Shown piece by piece: positions 24,671 to 32,732 of a stretch of DNA of 64,000 nt; positions within the stretch are counted from its first letter, which is position 1, and each line of letters opens with the position of its first letter. Source of the DNA: Sulfurovum sp. (GTDB lineage Bacteria > Campylobacterota > Campylobacteria > Campylobacterales > Sulfurovaceae); contig JAGXFO010000021.1 of NCBI GenBank assembly GCA_024637255.1, positions 1 through 64,000 of the forward strand, given 5' to 3'. Under the pieces are notes generated by a model. That model was not told the origin of the DNA and did no database searches. It was given only the letters and a program-made list of their open reading frames with translations. A program made the translations under genes and the position numbers.

Positions 24671-24967
24671 ATGAAAAAAATTGCAATTGCAATATTACTT
24701 GCGGGATCTACACTACTTATGGCTGATGGTGCCGCTGCTTATGCTAAATGTGTTGGTTGTCATGGTGCTAACGGAGAAAAAGCTGCACTTGGTAAATCTG
24801 CAATCATTACAGGTCAAGATGCTGCTAAAACTGCAGAGCAATTAAACGCTTATAAAGCTGGAACACTTAATCAGCACGGTATGGGCGGCCTTATGAAAGG
24901 TCAAGTAGCTTCTATGGATGATGCTGCCATTAAAGAAGTTGCGGACTATATTGCTGCAATGAAGTAA
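24671..24967 (+). CDS. Cytochrome c553 (class I, monoheme)
   Basis: A small periplasmic electron carrier. A signal peptide (cleavage near LMA-DGA) precedes CVGCH and the distal part with a candidate methionine ligand in GMGGLMKGQV or ASMDD. The ATG at 24665 sits directly against the AAAAGG ribosome binding site, so the ATG at 24671, seven bases after it, is the better start and gives 98 aa. A strong terminator follows. It probably carries electrons from a bc1 complex or a sulfur oxidation system to a terminal reductase, inferred from the family's role in Campylobacterota. Confidence 0.9.
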   Translation: MKKIAIAILLAGSTLLMADGAAAYAKCVGCHGANGEKAALGKSAIITGQDAAKTAEQLNAYKAGTLNQHGMGGLMKGQVASMDDAAIKEVADYIAAMK

Positions 24968-24986
24968 TTCTTGTTTTATCTTTGAT

Positions 24987-25007
24987 GGCGCAAGAATTTC
25001 TTGCGCC
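24987..25007 (+). terminator. Strong intrinsic terminator after cytochrome c553
   Basis: GGCGCAAGA and TCTTGCGCC form a perfect 9-bp GC-rich stem around ATT, followed by GTTTTATT. It separates c553 from the convergent DUF4395 gene. Confidence 0.85.
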
Positions 25008-25017
25008 GTTTTATTAG

Positions 25018-25698
25018 TTATTTATCCCCGCATTTACCTTCACCACATTTCATTCCCTTGACACCCATATTTTTTTCTTTATATACATCATGTTCAATAA
25101 TGCTTTGGGTTAAAAAAAGAAGACCGATGACAAAGAGAATAAGACTTAGTATCTGAAGTTTTGAAAATTGTTGTATTTTTTCTTTGGTTTTTATTTCACA
25201 GACATTGCCTGGACAATAAAGAAGGCTGTTCTTTTGTGTTTTATGATAAAGAGTACAACCTAGACAAATTCCAAATGCACTCTCACTGAACAAAAAAGTG
25301 ATACAAAGCAGACAAATAGCTATTTTAGCCTGTGTCATAATTTCGAAAATGACAATAATAAAAAACATAATGACCGAGAGAACAAATCCGATTGACCATG
25401 CAAATCTTTTCTGTTTGGCACCGACATATTCAGGAGTTTGGTTCTGAACAAAAAAACGCCCCAAAATAAGACTGGGTGCGTAATTGGGGTTAATAAAAAT
25501 ACGTATAAAGAAATCTACCATGAAAACAATTACAAATATCTTTGTAAAAATAAAATCGTGCGTCAGATAAGAGTTTACAAATGAGACAATGGCAGGCAAG
25601 AGTAAAATACCTGCAGCAGCGCGTGCTTCGCGCTCATTGAGTACGGGTATCTTGTATCCTTCAACTTTCTCACCAAAATAGATATATTTTTCCACCAT
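25018..25698 (-). CDS. DUF4395 membrane protein with MKCGEGKCG tail
   Basis: A 226-aa inner-membrane protein with about five helices. The DUF4395 core is recognisable: a first helix pair, FVQNQTPEYVGAKQKRFAW after it, and the helix-terminal CLGC pair in FGICLGCTLYHK. It then has an extra cytoplasmic or periplasmic extension with CPGNVC, a further helix and a C-terminal MKCGEGKCGDK. The shorter DUF4395 protein at 26025 lacks this extension. The Cys pairs suggest metal or thiol chemistry; function not known. It is divergent from the shorter homologue. Confidence 0.75.
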   Translation of the reverse strand: MVEKYIYFGEKVEGYKIPVLNEREARAAAGILLLPAIVSFVNSYLTHDFIFTKIFVIVFMVDFFIRIFINPNYAPSLILGRFFVQNQTPEYVGAKQKRFAWSIGFVLSVIMFFIIVIFEIMTQAKIAICLLCITFLFSESAFGICLGCTLYHKTQKNSLLYCPGNVCEIKTKEKIQQFSKLQILSLILFVIGLLFLTQSIIEHDVYKEKNMGVKGMKCGEGKCGDK

Positions 25699-26024
25699 AA
25701 AACCACCCTATATAATTTTTTATCTCATTATATGCACAATGTGTGTATATCGTGTGTAGTAATACAACTGTCTTTCTTTTATATTTATTTTAAATCTATA
25801 GATTTACTTGACTTTAAAAAAATAATCGGATAATATACCTTATATTAAATTAGCGCTTGTAAAAACCCTAGATATTTACATGGGACAAGGCATTAGATAT
25901 TTTCTTGGTTAATTGTAGTCTCTCCTATATTGTTAACACTAAAGCTAGGAATAAAATCAATGCAGTAAATCAATCTGGGGTCTTTAGAGGCGCCTTTATG
26001 GTAAAATTTTAAAAAGGAAATCAT
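25699..26024. other. Intergenic region between the two divergent DUF4395 genes
   Basis: 326 bases with no convincing gene. It holds a well-spaced plus-strand promoter (25808-25836) and then about 180 bases of untranslated leader, including a 10-codon frame starting at 25880 without a ribosome binding site and a short GC palindrome AGGCGCCT near 25988. The Rrf2 regulator encoded just downstream could bind here; no clear operator was found. Confidence 0.5.
25808..25836 (+). promoter_or_regulatory. Promoter for the DUF4395-Rrf2-PLP enzyme operon
   Basis: TTGACT (25808-25813), a 17-base spacer and TAATAT (25831-25836). It points toward the gene at 26025 and predicts a long leader of about 180 bases. 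Confidence 0.55.
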
Positions 26025-26483
26025 ATGGCTCAAGTCTGTCCAATATCTACAAGAAGAGTTGACTCTAATATGGTAAGAATTATCTCTTTTCAAGTAGCGC
26101 TTTTTACTGTCATTCTTCTTATTGTGGAAGAAAGTTTTTTTGCATTGGTAATACTGTTTGATTTTCTTATGAGAGCCTTTCGTCTGTCAAAATACAGCCC
26201 TTTTCAAATTATTGGAAATTTTGTACTTTCTGGTTGGGGTGTTGCACCTAAACTATGTGATGAATCACCAAAAAGATTTGCCTTATATCTTGGGTTGGTC
26301 ACTTCGTTATTTCTTGTTGTTTTTTATATGGCAGGATTTACATCACTAGCCACATTGATAACAGTTGTTTTATTGATTTGTGCATTACTTGAGACATTAT
26401 TCGATTTTTGCATAGGATGTAAGATATACTACGCAATTCAAATCGGTAAAGGTTTTTTAGATAATGATAGGAATATCCAGTAA
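26025..26483 (+). CDS. DUF4395 membrane protein (short form)
   Basis: A 152-aa protein with about four membrane helices and the DUF4395 features CPIS near the N-terminus, FDFLMRAFR, and CIGC in FDFCIGCKIYY near the end. It is the minimal version of the family, which is widespread and uncharacterised. It has an AAAAAGGAA ribosome binding site and overlaps the Rrf2 gene by 20 bases, so the two are translationally coupled. Confidence 0.78.
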   Translation: MAQVCPISTRRVDSNMVRIISFQVALFTVILLIVEESFFALVILFDFLMRAFRLSKYSPFQIIGNFVLSGWGVAPKLCDESPKRFALYLGLVTSLFLVVFYMAGFTSLATLITVVLLICALLETLFDFCIGCKIYYAIQIGKGFLDNDRNIQ

Positions 26484-26877
26484 AACGATTTATGCTATCG
26501 CCGCACTTCAGGAGTTGGGCGCTATCCCAGACAAAGAAGTCCTTAAGATAAAAGAGATAGCAACAAAAGCATCCATCCCTCAGAACTTTTTAGAGCAAAT
26601 ACTTTTAGAGTTAAAAAAACAGGGTCTTCTTGTGAGTATAAAAGGTGCATATGGCGGCTATAAACTTGCTAAAAGTCTTAGTGATATTACACTTAAAGAT
26701 GTTGTGCTTATCTTGGAATCAGATATATTTTCAGATATTGATCAAAAAAACGATCCTGCCCTTCAACTTTTTTGGGATGATTTGAAACAGAAGGTCTCAA
26801 CTGTGTTTGAGATCCCCCTTTCTGAGCTTAAAAACTATCAGCTCAAAGCAAACCATATACTAAATTATTCAATATAG
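26464..26877 (+). CDS. Rrf2-family transcriptional regulator
   Basis: A 137-aa dimeric winged-helix regulator. The N-terminal part (ISSKTIYAIAALQELG, IKEIATKASIPQNFLEQILLELKKQGLLVSIKGAYGGYKLA) is a typical Rrf2 DNA-binding domain. The Fe-S cysteine triad of IscR/NsrR is absent: no cysteine is seen at all, so it is of the CymR type or senses another ligand. CymR-like proteins govern cysteine metabolism, which suits the PLP-dependent Cys/Met enzyme eight bases downstream; that link is inference. Confidence 0.85.
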   Translation: MIGISSKTIYAIAALQELGAIPDKEVLKIKEIATKASIPQNFLEQILLELKKQGLLVSIKGAYGGYKLAKSLSDITLKDVVLILESDIFSDIDQKNDPALQLFWDDLKQKVSTVFEIPLSELKNYQLKANHILNYSI

Positions 26878-26885
26878 GAAAAAAG

Positions 26886-28145
26886 ATGAACCATGCAACA
26901 GATTTTAATTATTTCAATACTTTACTTGTACACGGTGTTGGATCAAGAGTAGGGCCCATTGCTCCAACTATCACACCCTCTGCAGCATATGGATATCAGG
27001 ATGCACAGGAGGCAGAGGGTATTTTTGCAGCAGAAATAAACAAACCTCTTTACGCAAGAGTAGGCAACCCTACTAATGCAAAACTAGAAAGTATCGTTGC
27101 AAAGATGGAGGGAGGATTTGGCGCCATTGCTACTTCTTCAGGCATGGGCGCTATTTCTATGGTGTGCACAGCTTTTTTAAGTGCGGGTGATGAGTTGCTT
27201 TGTATCGGCGGCTTCTTTGGAGGCACATACTCTCTGGTAAATGAAACCTTGGCACGCTTTGGTGTCACAAATAGTTTTTGTGAAGTGGATGACTTTGGGC
27301 ACATTGAGAATGCGCTTAAACGCGGTATCAAGATGGTACTTTTTGAATCTGTAGGCAATCCAAGTCTTACCCTTCCTGATATTCAGCGTATCATCGACCT
27401 TTGTAACCAATATGAGACGCTGGTGATGATTGATAATACAGCAACACCACTCTTGCTTAGGCCGCTAGAGATGGGTGCAGACATTTCTGTGCACTCTTCA
27501 ACCAAAAATATGTCAGGGCATTCAGCGGCACTTGGCGGTATAGCAGTATTTAGAGAGGTAAAGGAAGAGGGCGACAAACTGCTCAATGAAAAGTATGCAG
27601 ATGTACATAAAATAGTAAAAAAGATGGGCAAAAAAGCCCTTATTGCTATTTGTAAAAAAAGAGCTATTCGTGATTTTGGTATGACTGCCAATGCTTTTGG
27701 TTCATTTATGACAATGATAGGGCTTGAAACACTTTCACTAAGAGTGGAACGTATCAACAAAAGTGTAGAAACTGTGGCTGTGCTGCTTGATGAGAAGTTT
27801 CCAAATGGAGTAAGCGTTAACCACCCCTCCTTGCCTTCCAGTCTTGACCATACTCGCTATAAGTCAGATTTTTCACAAGGTTGTGGACCGATTTTGACTA
27901 TAAATTGTGGTACCAAGGAGAGAGCTTTTGCTTTTTTAAACAAACTTCAAATGGTTATTTTAACAGCAAATATCGGAGATAACCGAACATTGGCTTTGCA
28001 CATGACAAGTACAATATACAGTGACTTTAATGAAGAAGCCCGTAAGTTTTTAGGCGTACATGAAGGGCTTATTCGTGTGTCTATAGGACTGGAAGACCCT
28101 AAGGTTATAGCAGAGGACTTTTTGCAGGCAGCAAGCACATTGTGA
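26886..28145 (+). CDS. PLP-dependent Cys/Met metabolism enzyme (O-acetylhomoserine sulfhydrylase or methionine gamma-lyase type)
   Basis: A 419-aa fold-type I PLP enzyme. The PLP lysine is in HSSTKNMSGH (about residue 206-216), the cofactor phosphate site is GMGAIS (near 83-88) and the substrate tyrosine loop is YARVGNPTNAKLE. The family makes or breaks C-S bonds: O-acetylhomoserine + sulfide to homocysteine, or methionine/cystathionine cleavage. The sequence does not settle which. Position after an Rrf2 regulator and overlap with the CAP gene (GTGA) suggest one operon linked to sulfur supply. Confidence 0.82.
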   Translation: MNHATDFNYFNTLLVHGVGSRVGPIAPTITPSAAYGYQDAQEAEGIFAAEINKPLYARVGNPTNAKLESIVAKMEGGFGAIATSSGMGAISMVCTAFLSAGDELLCIGGFFGGTYSLVNETLARFGVTNSFCEVDDFGHIENALKRGIKMVLFESVGNPSLTLPDIQRIIDLCNQYETLVMIDNTATPLLLRPLEMGADISVHSSTKNMSGHSAALGGIAVFREVKEEGDKLLNEKYADVHKIVKKMGKKALIAICKKRAIRDFGMTANAFGSFMTMIGLETLSLRVERINKSVETVAVLLDEKFPNGVSVNHPSLPSSLDHTRYKSDFSQGCGPILTINCGTKERAFAFLNKLQMVILTANIGDNRTLALHMTSTIYSDFNEEARKFLGVHEGLIRVSIGLEDPKVIAEDFLQAASTL

Positions 28146-29371
28146 TTCTTGTGCCAGCCATTTTCCTGCGTGTTTGTTTTTTTTCTCTTGTGCTATTGGT
28201 TTTGCTTGAAGCCAATAACACACATGAGGGCTTAATCTACCTCAATAACATACGACATAGTGTCGGACTTGTTAAATTTAAATCCAATACTTTTTTGCAA
28301 AATGCCGCGACTTCTCATGCCAACTACTTGATACAAAATCAAAGTATTGGACATTATGAAGAAAAAGGGAAATATGCATACACAGGAAGTACCCCTTCTG
28401 AGAGAGTAAAAAAAGCAGGGTACCCCTCTGCCTATGTGATGGAAAATATTTCTACCAATACAGAAGGGCAGGTAAAATCTATAAACAATCTTTTTGCTGC
28501 TATTTATCATCGTTTAGTTTTTTTAAATTTTGATAAAGATGAGATTGGGCTTGGATTTGCTTCAACGCATAAGAAAAAGAGTATCAAATATACTTACGTC
28601 TACAATCTGGCTTCTTCGAGTGTTTCAAAACTCTGTTATCAGTCATTTGCAATGCAAAGCGGAGCTTACTATATGAGGGATATTTGTAAACAAAAAGAAA
28701 AGATGATACCCCAAACAGAGTACAGTGAGGCAAAAGCATTCATGCAACGCAGAAGTGCTGATATTATTCTTTACCCTTATGATAAGCAGACAAATATCTG
28801 GCCGGCATTTTATAATGAATCCCCCGACCCACTGCCTGGCTATAAAGTAAGCGGTTTTCCTGTTTCTGTGCAGTTAAATCCTGCTTATTATAAAAATATA
28901 CAGTTCGAGTCCTTTCTTTTGTATGATGAGAGTACAAAAGAGAGTATACAAAGTAAAATACTCCAACAGAAAAATGACCACAATCGTATTTTGAAAAAAC
29001 ATGAGTTTGTACTTATGCCGTTAAGAAGGCTGGAGTTTGACAAAGAATATACGGCAGTCTTTGAAGCCAAAGCGGATGGAAGAAGTATTAAGAAGCAGTG
29101 GTCATTTAGAACAAAAAATTTTAAAGAAACTGTGTATCGGATAAATCAAAAGGAAACGGTATTAACGCTCAAGGCAGGCTCTAGTATCATCCTCTATATA
29201 GTACCCACCACACAAGCTGATATATTGTCCAGCTACACAGCAAGAGGTAATATAAACGTTTCATTTCTTGACCAAAATACCTTTAGGGTAACCTTGGCAA
29301 AGAAGCGCTCTTTGGGTAAGTCAACTTTATATTTCGGCGAAAAAAGACAAGTTTCCTTTATAGAAAACTAG
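28142..29371 (+). CDS. Secreted CAP (SCP/PR-1) domain protein
   Basis: A 409-aa exported protein. After an N-terminal hydrophobic segment (about 5-22) comes a CAP domain (about 27-160): YLNNIRHSVGL, AATSHANYL, QSIGHYEEKG and TPSERVKKAGYPSAYVMENIS. The middle and C-terminal parts (about 210-409) look like beta-rich modules; one contains RRLEFDKEYTAVFEA, reminiscent of Ig-like bacterial folds. The start is GTG, overlapping the preceding stop. The last 14 bases overlap the 3' end of convergent sppA. CAP proteins act outside the membrane; the target is unknown. Confidence 0.75.
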   Translation: MILVPAIFLRVCFFSLVLLVLLEANNTHEGLIYLNNIRHSVGLVKFKSNTFLQNAATSHANYLIQNQSIGHYEEKGKYAYTGSTPSERVKKAGYPSAYVMENISTNTEGQVKSINNLFAAIYHRLVFLNFDKDEIGLGFASTHKKKSIKYTYVYNLASSSVSKLCYQSFAMQSGAYYMRDICKQKEKMIPQTEYSEAKAFMQRRSADIILYPYDKQTNIWPAFYNESPDPLPGYKVSGFPVSVQLNPAYYKNIQFESFLLYDESTKESIQSKILQQKNDHNRILKKHEFVLMPLRRLEFDKEYTAVFEAKADGRSIKKQWSFRTKNFKETVYRINQKETVLTLKAGSSIILYIVPTTQADILSSYTARGNINVSFLDQNTFRVTLAKKRSLGKSTLYFGEKRQVSFIEN

Positions 29372-30215
29372 CCTTTAGCCCATAAAAGTAAGAACGTAAG
29401 TGCATCATGCTTTTTGTACCAAGTTGGTCCATAAAACTTTCAAGTTTGTCTTTTTCTTTCCAAGAGGGCTTTGCAACATTTGCAAGTTTTTCCACCTCTG
29501 TTTTTGCATCACTTTTCACGCCAATGGTATCTATAAGTCCAGCATCTTTGGCTCTTTTGGCTGAAAAGATATGTGCATCTGCATAGGATTTTGCTTTAAG
29601 TATATTTAAACCTCTGGCTTGGGCTACATCTTGAACAAAAAGATCATAAGTATCTTTGGTAAGTGTTTCAAGTTCAGCTCTTTCTTCAGGAGTCCATTCT
29701 CTAGTGGGTGTGCCGGCCTCTTTGTAGGCACCTTGTTTAACTATCTGTGTTTTGATACCTATAGTGTTCATGAGTTCTTCTATGTTGGCACTCTCCATAA
29801 TTACGCCTATGGACCCCACAATAGAACCAGGGTTGGCAATGATCTTGTTGGCATAGATAGATGCATAGTAAGACCCACTTGCCATGATGCCAGAAGCATA
29901 GGCAACAACAGGTTTGTGTTTTTTTAATTCTTTGATGGCGTAGGCTATCTCGATGGATGGCGGTACTGAACCGCCCGGAGAGTCTACGCTTAGAAGCACA
30001 CCCTTTATGGCAGAATCTTTCTGGGCTGTTTCTATCTCTTTAATGATGCTATCAGCATTCATGATGGGACCCACAAGTTGTATCTCCTGAAGGTTGGCAG
30101 GGTTTAGCTGTGTGGAGCTCGAGGGCATGAGTACAACAAAAGCGATGAGTAAAAAAAGCATTCCCATGAAGTGTTGACCTATCCATTTGATGATATTTCC
30201 TAATGTATTAAACAT
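29358..30215 (-). CDS. sppA: Signal peptide peptidase SppA (36K type)
   Basis: A membrane-anchored serine protease that degrades cleaved signal peptides. An N-terminal helix is followed by the protease core with LLSVDSPGGSVPPSIE, the catalytic serine in GIMASGSYYAS and the lysine expected in the KQGAYKEAGTP region. An ATG 48 bases further upstream would add 16 residues that are not typical; I prefer the ATG at 30215 (285 aa), which has AAAAGGA directly before it and starts with a proper membrane anchor. It lies downstream of the deaminase gene, in the same order as in Campylobacter. Confidence 0.9.
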   Translation of the reverse strand: MFNTLGNIIKWIGQHFMGMLFLLIAFVVLMPSSSTQLNPANLQEIQLVGPIMNADSIIKEIETAQKDSAIKGVLLSVDSPGGSVPPSIEIAYAIKELKKHKPVVAYASGIMASGSYYASIYANKIIANPGSIVGSIGVIMESANIEELMNTIGIKTQIVKQGAYKEAGTPTREWTPEERAELETLTKDTYDLFVQDVAQARGLNILKAKSYADAHIFSAKRAKDAGLIDTIGVKSDAKTEVEKLANVAKPSWKEKDKLESFMDQLGTKSMMHLRSYFYGLKASFL

Positions 30216-30267
30216 ATTTTTTCCTTTTATTTTGTCTTCTGTGTTGAAACAAAGTTCCTCCACATCT

Positions 30268-31515
30268 TCATATCGTTAATGCTTCATCTTTGCTAGGAGA
30301 CTGGGTTATGTTAACTCCATCAATATATATCTCTGAGACTTCTTTGGTATGTAAAATTGTCCAAAGTGCTATTTCTTCTTCTCTTTTTGGGGCTTGAGGA
30401 AGTGTCACCACAGCAAAGTCAGCCCATTTTCCGACTGTTATTTTACCACAGTTAAGACCTAGGATGTCAGCAGCATCTGAAGTGATAGCACGTATGAGTT
30501 TTGCTGCAAGTTTGTTTATGGGTATCTGATGATGCAGCATGAGTGCGGCTTTGAGTTCATCAAACATATTCAACGAATCGTTAGAGCTTAACCCATCTGT
30601 AGCTACAGAGAAGGGAAGCTTGAGATTTTCTATGGCAAGTCTGCCACAACCCAGATAGCGGTTAGAGCGTGGACAATGGGCTATGGAATGACCCTTGTTG
30701 GCCAAATAGGCTAACTCATCTTCAGTTGCCTGTACACAATGTGTGAAATGTGTGGGATAGGTGTCGAAAGCATGCATGAACTCTTCTATGGTTGTAACAG
30801 CAGTAGAGGCATTGAAGTATTGCTGAAAAAAAGTTTTGAATTCACCCTCGTTTGATTCAAGCCATTCTCGTTCACTTGGCGATTCTAAAAAGTGGGCAGA
30901 GAGTGGTGTGTTGTTTTTTTTGGCCAGACTCACTGCCTTTTGCAAAATGATAGGATGTACAGCATAGGGGGAATGTATCGCTATGGCAGGGGTGATTTTT
31001 GATTCCGTTTCGCATGATTGTGATGCTTTGACCCGCTCAAGAAAATCATTATATAGCACATCTGCGTACATGGCGTTGGAACCTATAAGTTCATTGAAAA
31101 AAACAACACGCTGAGGGGTCTTTTGACATACTTCAAGTTCATTTGCAAAGCTGGAAATAGCGCCAAAAGTAGTGATGCCAGAACGCATCATTGCTTCACA
31201 CTCATGCATCATTGCAGCGTTGTCGCATCCACCGACGAGTTCATCGCGATGTTCTATGACCGAATCAAGCCACGGTTTAAAGGAGCCATACTTGAGTGAA
31301 GTTTTATTGGTAGAGAACTCAAGATGAACATGTGTGTTTATGAAACCGGGATAGAGTACAGAGTTTGTTTGTGTATATATGACTTCTGCATTGATATACT
31401 TTGCTTTCAGTGCTTCTGGCGTGCCTATTTCTTTGATCGTGTCAGTAAATGCAACCGCTTTGTTTTTTACAAAGCCATCAGGAGTATAGATAAAGTCTGA
31501 AACTATTATTTTCAT
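30268..31515 (-). CDS. Amidohydrolase, aminofutalosine deaminase-like
   Basis: A 415-aa metal-dependent deaminase of the ATZ/TRZ-chlorohydrolase group. Ligands seen: HVHLEF (HxH), IHSPYAVHP, HFLESPSEREWL, HCPRSNRYLGCG and the aspartate in VATDGLSSNDSLNMFDEL. Homologues in Campylobacterota are labelled aminofutalosine deaminase, an enzyme of the futalosine route to menaquinone. Several Campylobacterota instead hydrolyse aminofutalosine directly, so the true substrate here stays open. It lies upstream of sppA with a 52-base gap. Confidence 0.78.
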   Translation of the reverse strand: MKIIVSDFIYTPDGFVKNKAVAFTDTIKEIGTPEALKAKYINAEVIYTQTNSVLYPGFINTHVHLEFSTNKTSLKYGSFKPWLDSVIEHRDELVGGCDNAAMMHECEAMMRSGITTFGAISSFANELEVCQKTPQRVVFFNELIGSNAMYADVLYNDFLERVKASQSCETESKITPAIAIHSPYAVHPIILQKAVSLAKKNNTPLSAHFLESPSEREWLESNEGEFKTFFQQYFNASTAVTTIEEFMHAFDTYPTHFTHCVQATEDELAYLANKGHSIAHCPRSNRYLGCGRLAIENLKLPFSVATDGLSSNDSLNMFDELKAALMLHHQIPINKLAAKLIRAITSDAADILGLNCGKITVGKWADFAVVTLPQAPKREEEIALWTILHTKEVSEIYIDGVNITQSPSKDEALTI

Positions 31516-31656
31516 TGAGAAAATACCTCTTATAATTTGTGATTTAGTATAAGGCCATGAATAAGCTTGGCGATTATATCATACAAATATAGAATACATT
31601 TATGTTTTTAACACCTTATGTGCTAGTATCATGCTGTATAAATACAAAGGATAAAT

Positions 31657-32106
31657 ATGACAAATGGAAAAGTGCTGGCACTTTATATGACGATACCTGA
31701 CTTGATGCGTGCTGGTCACCGCATGAAATGTGATGATTTTGAGTGTGATCCTGATGGGATTATAGGAGATATGAAATATGAAACCACTCAAGACAAGGTG
31801 ATGGTGCTTACCTGCCAGAAAAGTTACGATATCGCGCAAGAGGCTGGAATTATTGTTGATCAAGGTGTTTTGCTTGAAAATATTCATGTTGATGTTGACC
31901 TCTATCACTTAAAGGTAGGTTCTGTCATAGAAATCGGGGATACACTTTTGGAAGTCACAGGTATTTGTGGATCCTATGGATACCTCATGGCACTTGCACC
32001 AGAATTGCCAGAGCTACTTGAGGGAAAACGCGGTTTTTTTGTACGCCCATTGGAGCACGGAAAGATCTCTGTTGGGGATGAAGTAAAAGTGGACAAAGAA
32101 GCCTAG
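31657..32106 (+). CDS. MOSC-domain protein
   Basis: A 149-aa protein made of one MOSC domain, the sulfur-carrier/transfer module also found at the C-terminus of molybdenum cofactor sulfurase. The features are the KYETTQDKVMVLTCQKSYD middle and the C-terminal RGFFVRPLEHGKISVGDEV. Stand-alone MOSC proteins in bacteria act on sulfur- or N-hydroxylated substrates or in cofactor maturation. The usual conserved cysteine may be the one in LEVTGICGSYG. It has an AAGGA ribosome binding site and is divergent from the deaminase gene. Confidence 0.78.
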   Translation: MTNGKVLALYMTIPDLMRAGHRMKCDDFECDPDGIIGDMKYETTQDKVMVLTCQKSYDIAQEAGIIVDQGVLLENIHVDVDLYHLKVGSVIEIGDTLLEVTGICGSYGYLMALAPELPELLEGKRGFFVRPLEHGKISVGDEVKVDKEA

Positions 32107-32186
32107 TTCTGTTTTGTAAGTAGGATAGGCAGACATTAAACCTATTTGGATAAAATAATACCTAAATAAATTCACAAGGTAAATTA

Positions 32187-32663
32187 ATGAAAATAGTAGT
32201 CATCCAAGGTCCAAACCTCAATATGCTTGGAATTAGAGAGCAAAATATCTATGGATCAATGAAATTAGAAGACATCCATTCACAAATGAAATCATTTGCA
32301 GATAAAAACAAAAATGAGATTGAGTTTTTTCAAAGTAATCTAGAGGGCGAGATCGTAGATCGTATCCAAGAGTGCATAGGTGATGCAGATGGTATCATCA
32401 TCAACCCTGCAGCGTATACGCACACGTCTATTGCTATTCGTGATGCTATTGCTGCAGTGCAGATACCTACAATTGAAGTGCATCTTTCAAACATTTACCA
32501 AAGAGAAGAGTTTAGACATAAGTCACTCATTGCTCCTGTATGCGCAGGTCAGATTACAGGAATGGGACCATTTGGTTACCACTTGGCAATGGTTGGTATG
32601 ACACAGATACTTGCAGAAGTAACTGCAATGAGAGAACATCAGGCAAAAGCACAACAAAAATAA
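32187..32663 (+). CDS. aroQ: 3-dehydroquinate dehydratase, type II
   Basis: A 158-aa dodecameric enzyme of the shikimate pathway. Visible features: N-terminal GPNLNMLGIREQNIYG with catalytic tyrosine, the SNLEGEIVDRIQ segment, NPAAYTHTSIAIRDAI and EVHLSNIYQREEFRHKS. The gene order aroQ - M24 peptidase - folK - flhF is conserved in Campylobacterota as I recall it. Confidence 0.96.
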   Translation: MKIVVIQGPNLNMLGIREQNIYGSMKLEDIHSQMKSFADKNKNEIEFFQSNLEGEIVDRIQECIGDADGIIINPAAYTHTSIAIRDAIAAVQIPTIEVHLSNIYQREEFRHKSLIAPVCAGQITGMGPFGYHLAMVGMTQILAEVTAMREHQAKAQQK

Positions 32664-32673
32664 TTTTATATTT

Positions 32674-32693
32674 CTCCTCTCCTCCAAGAGGAG
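32674..32693 (+). terminator. Short stem-loop after aroQ
   Basis: CTCCTCT (32674-32680) and AGAGGAG (32687-32693) pair around a six-base loop. There is no T run after it, so it is a weak terminator or processing hairpin. Confidence 0.35.
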
Positions 32694-32732
32694 GGCCATA
32701 CATCCATTTTACAAAATAATTAAAGGTCACCT

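Noticed and set aside
25880..25912. Ten-codon frame in the leader before the short DUF4395 gene as a leader peptide
   Set aside because: No ribosome binding site and no run of a single regulatory amino acid; kept only as a remark.
30216..30263. Upstream ATG start for sppA (301 aa)
   Set aside because: The added 16 residues are polar and unlike the family; the ATG at 30215 has a strong AAAAGGA site and a normal membrane anchor.
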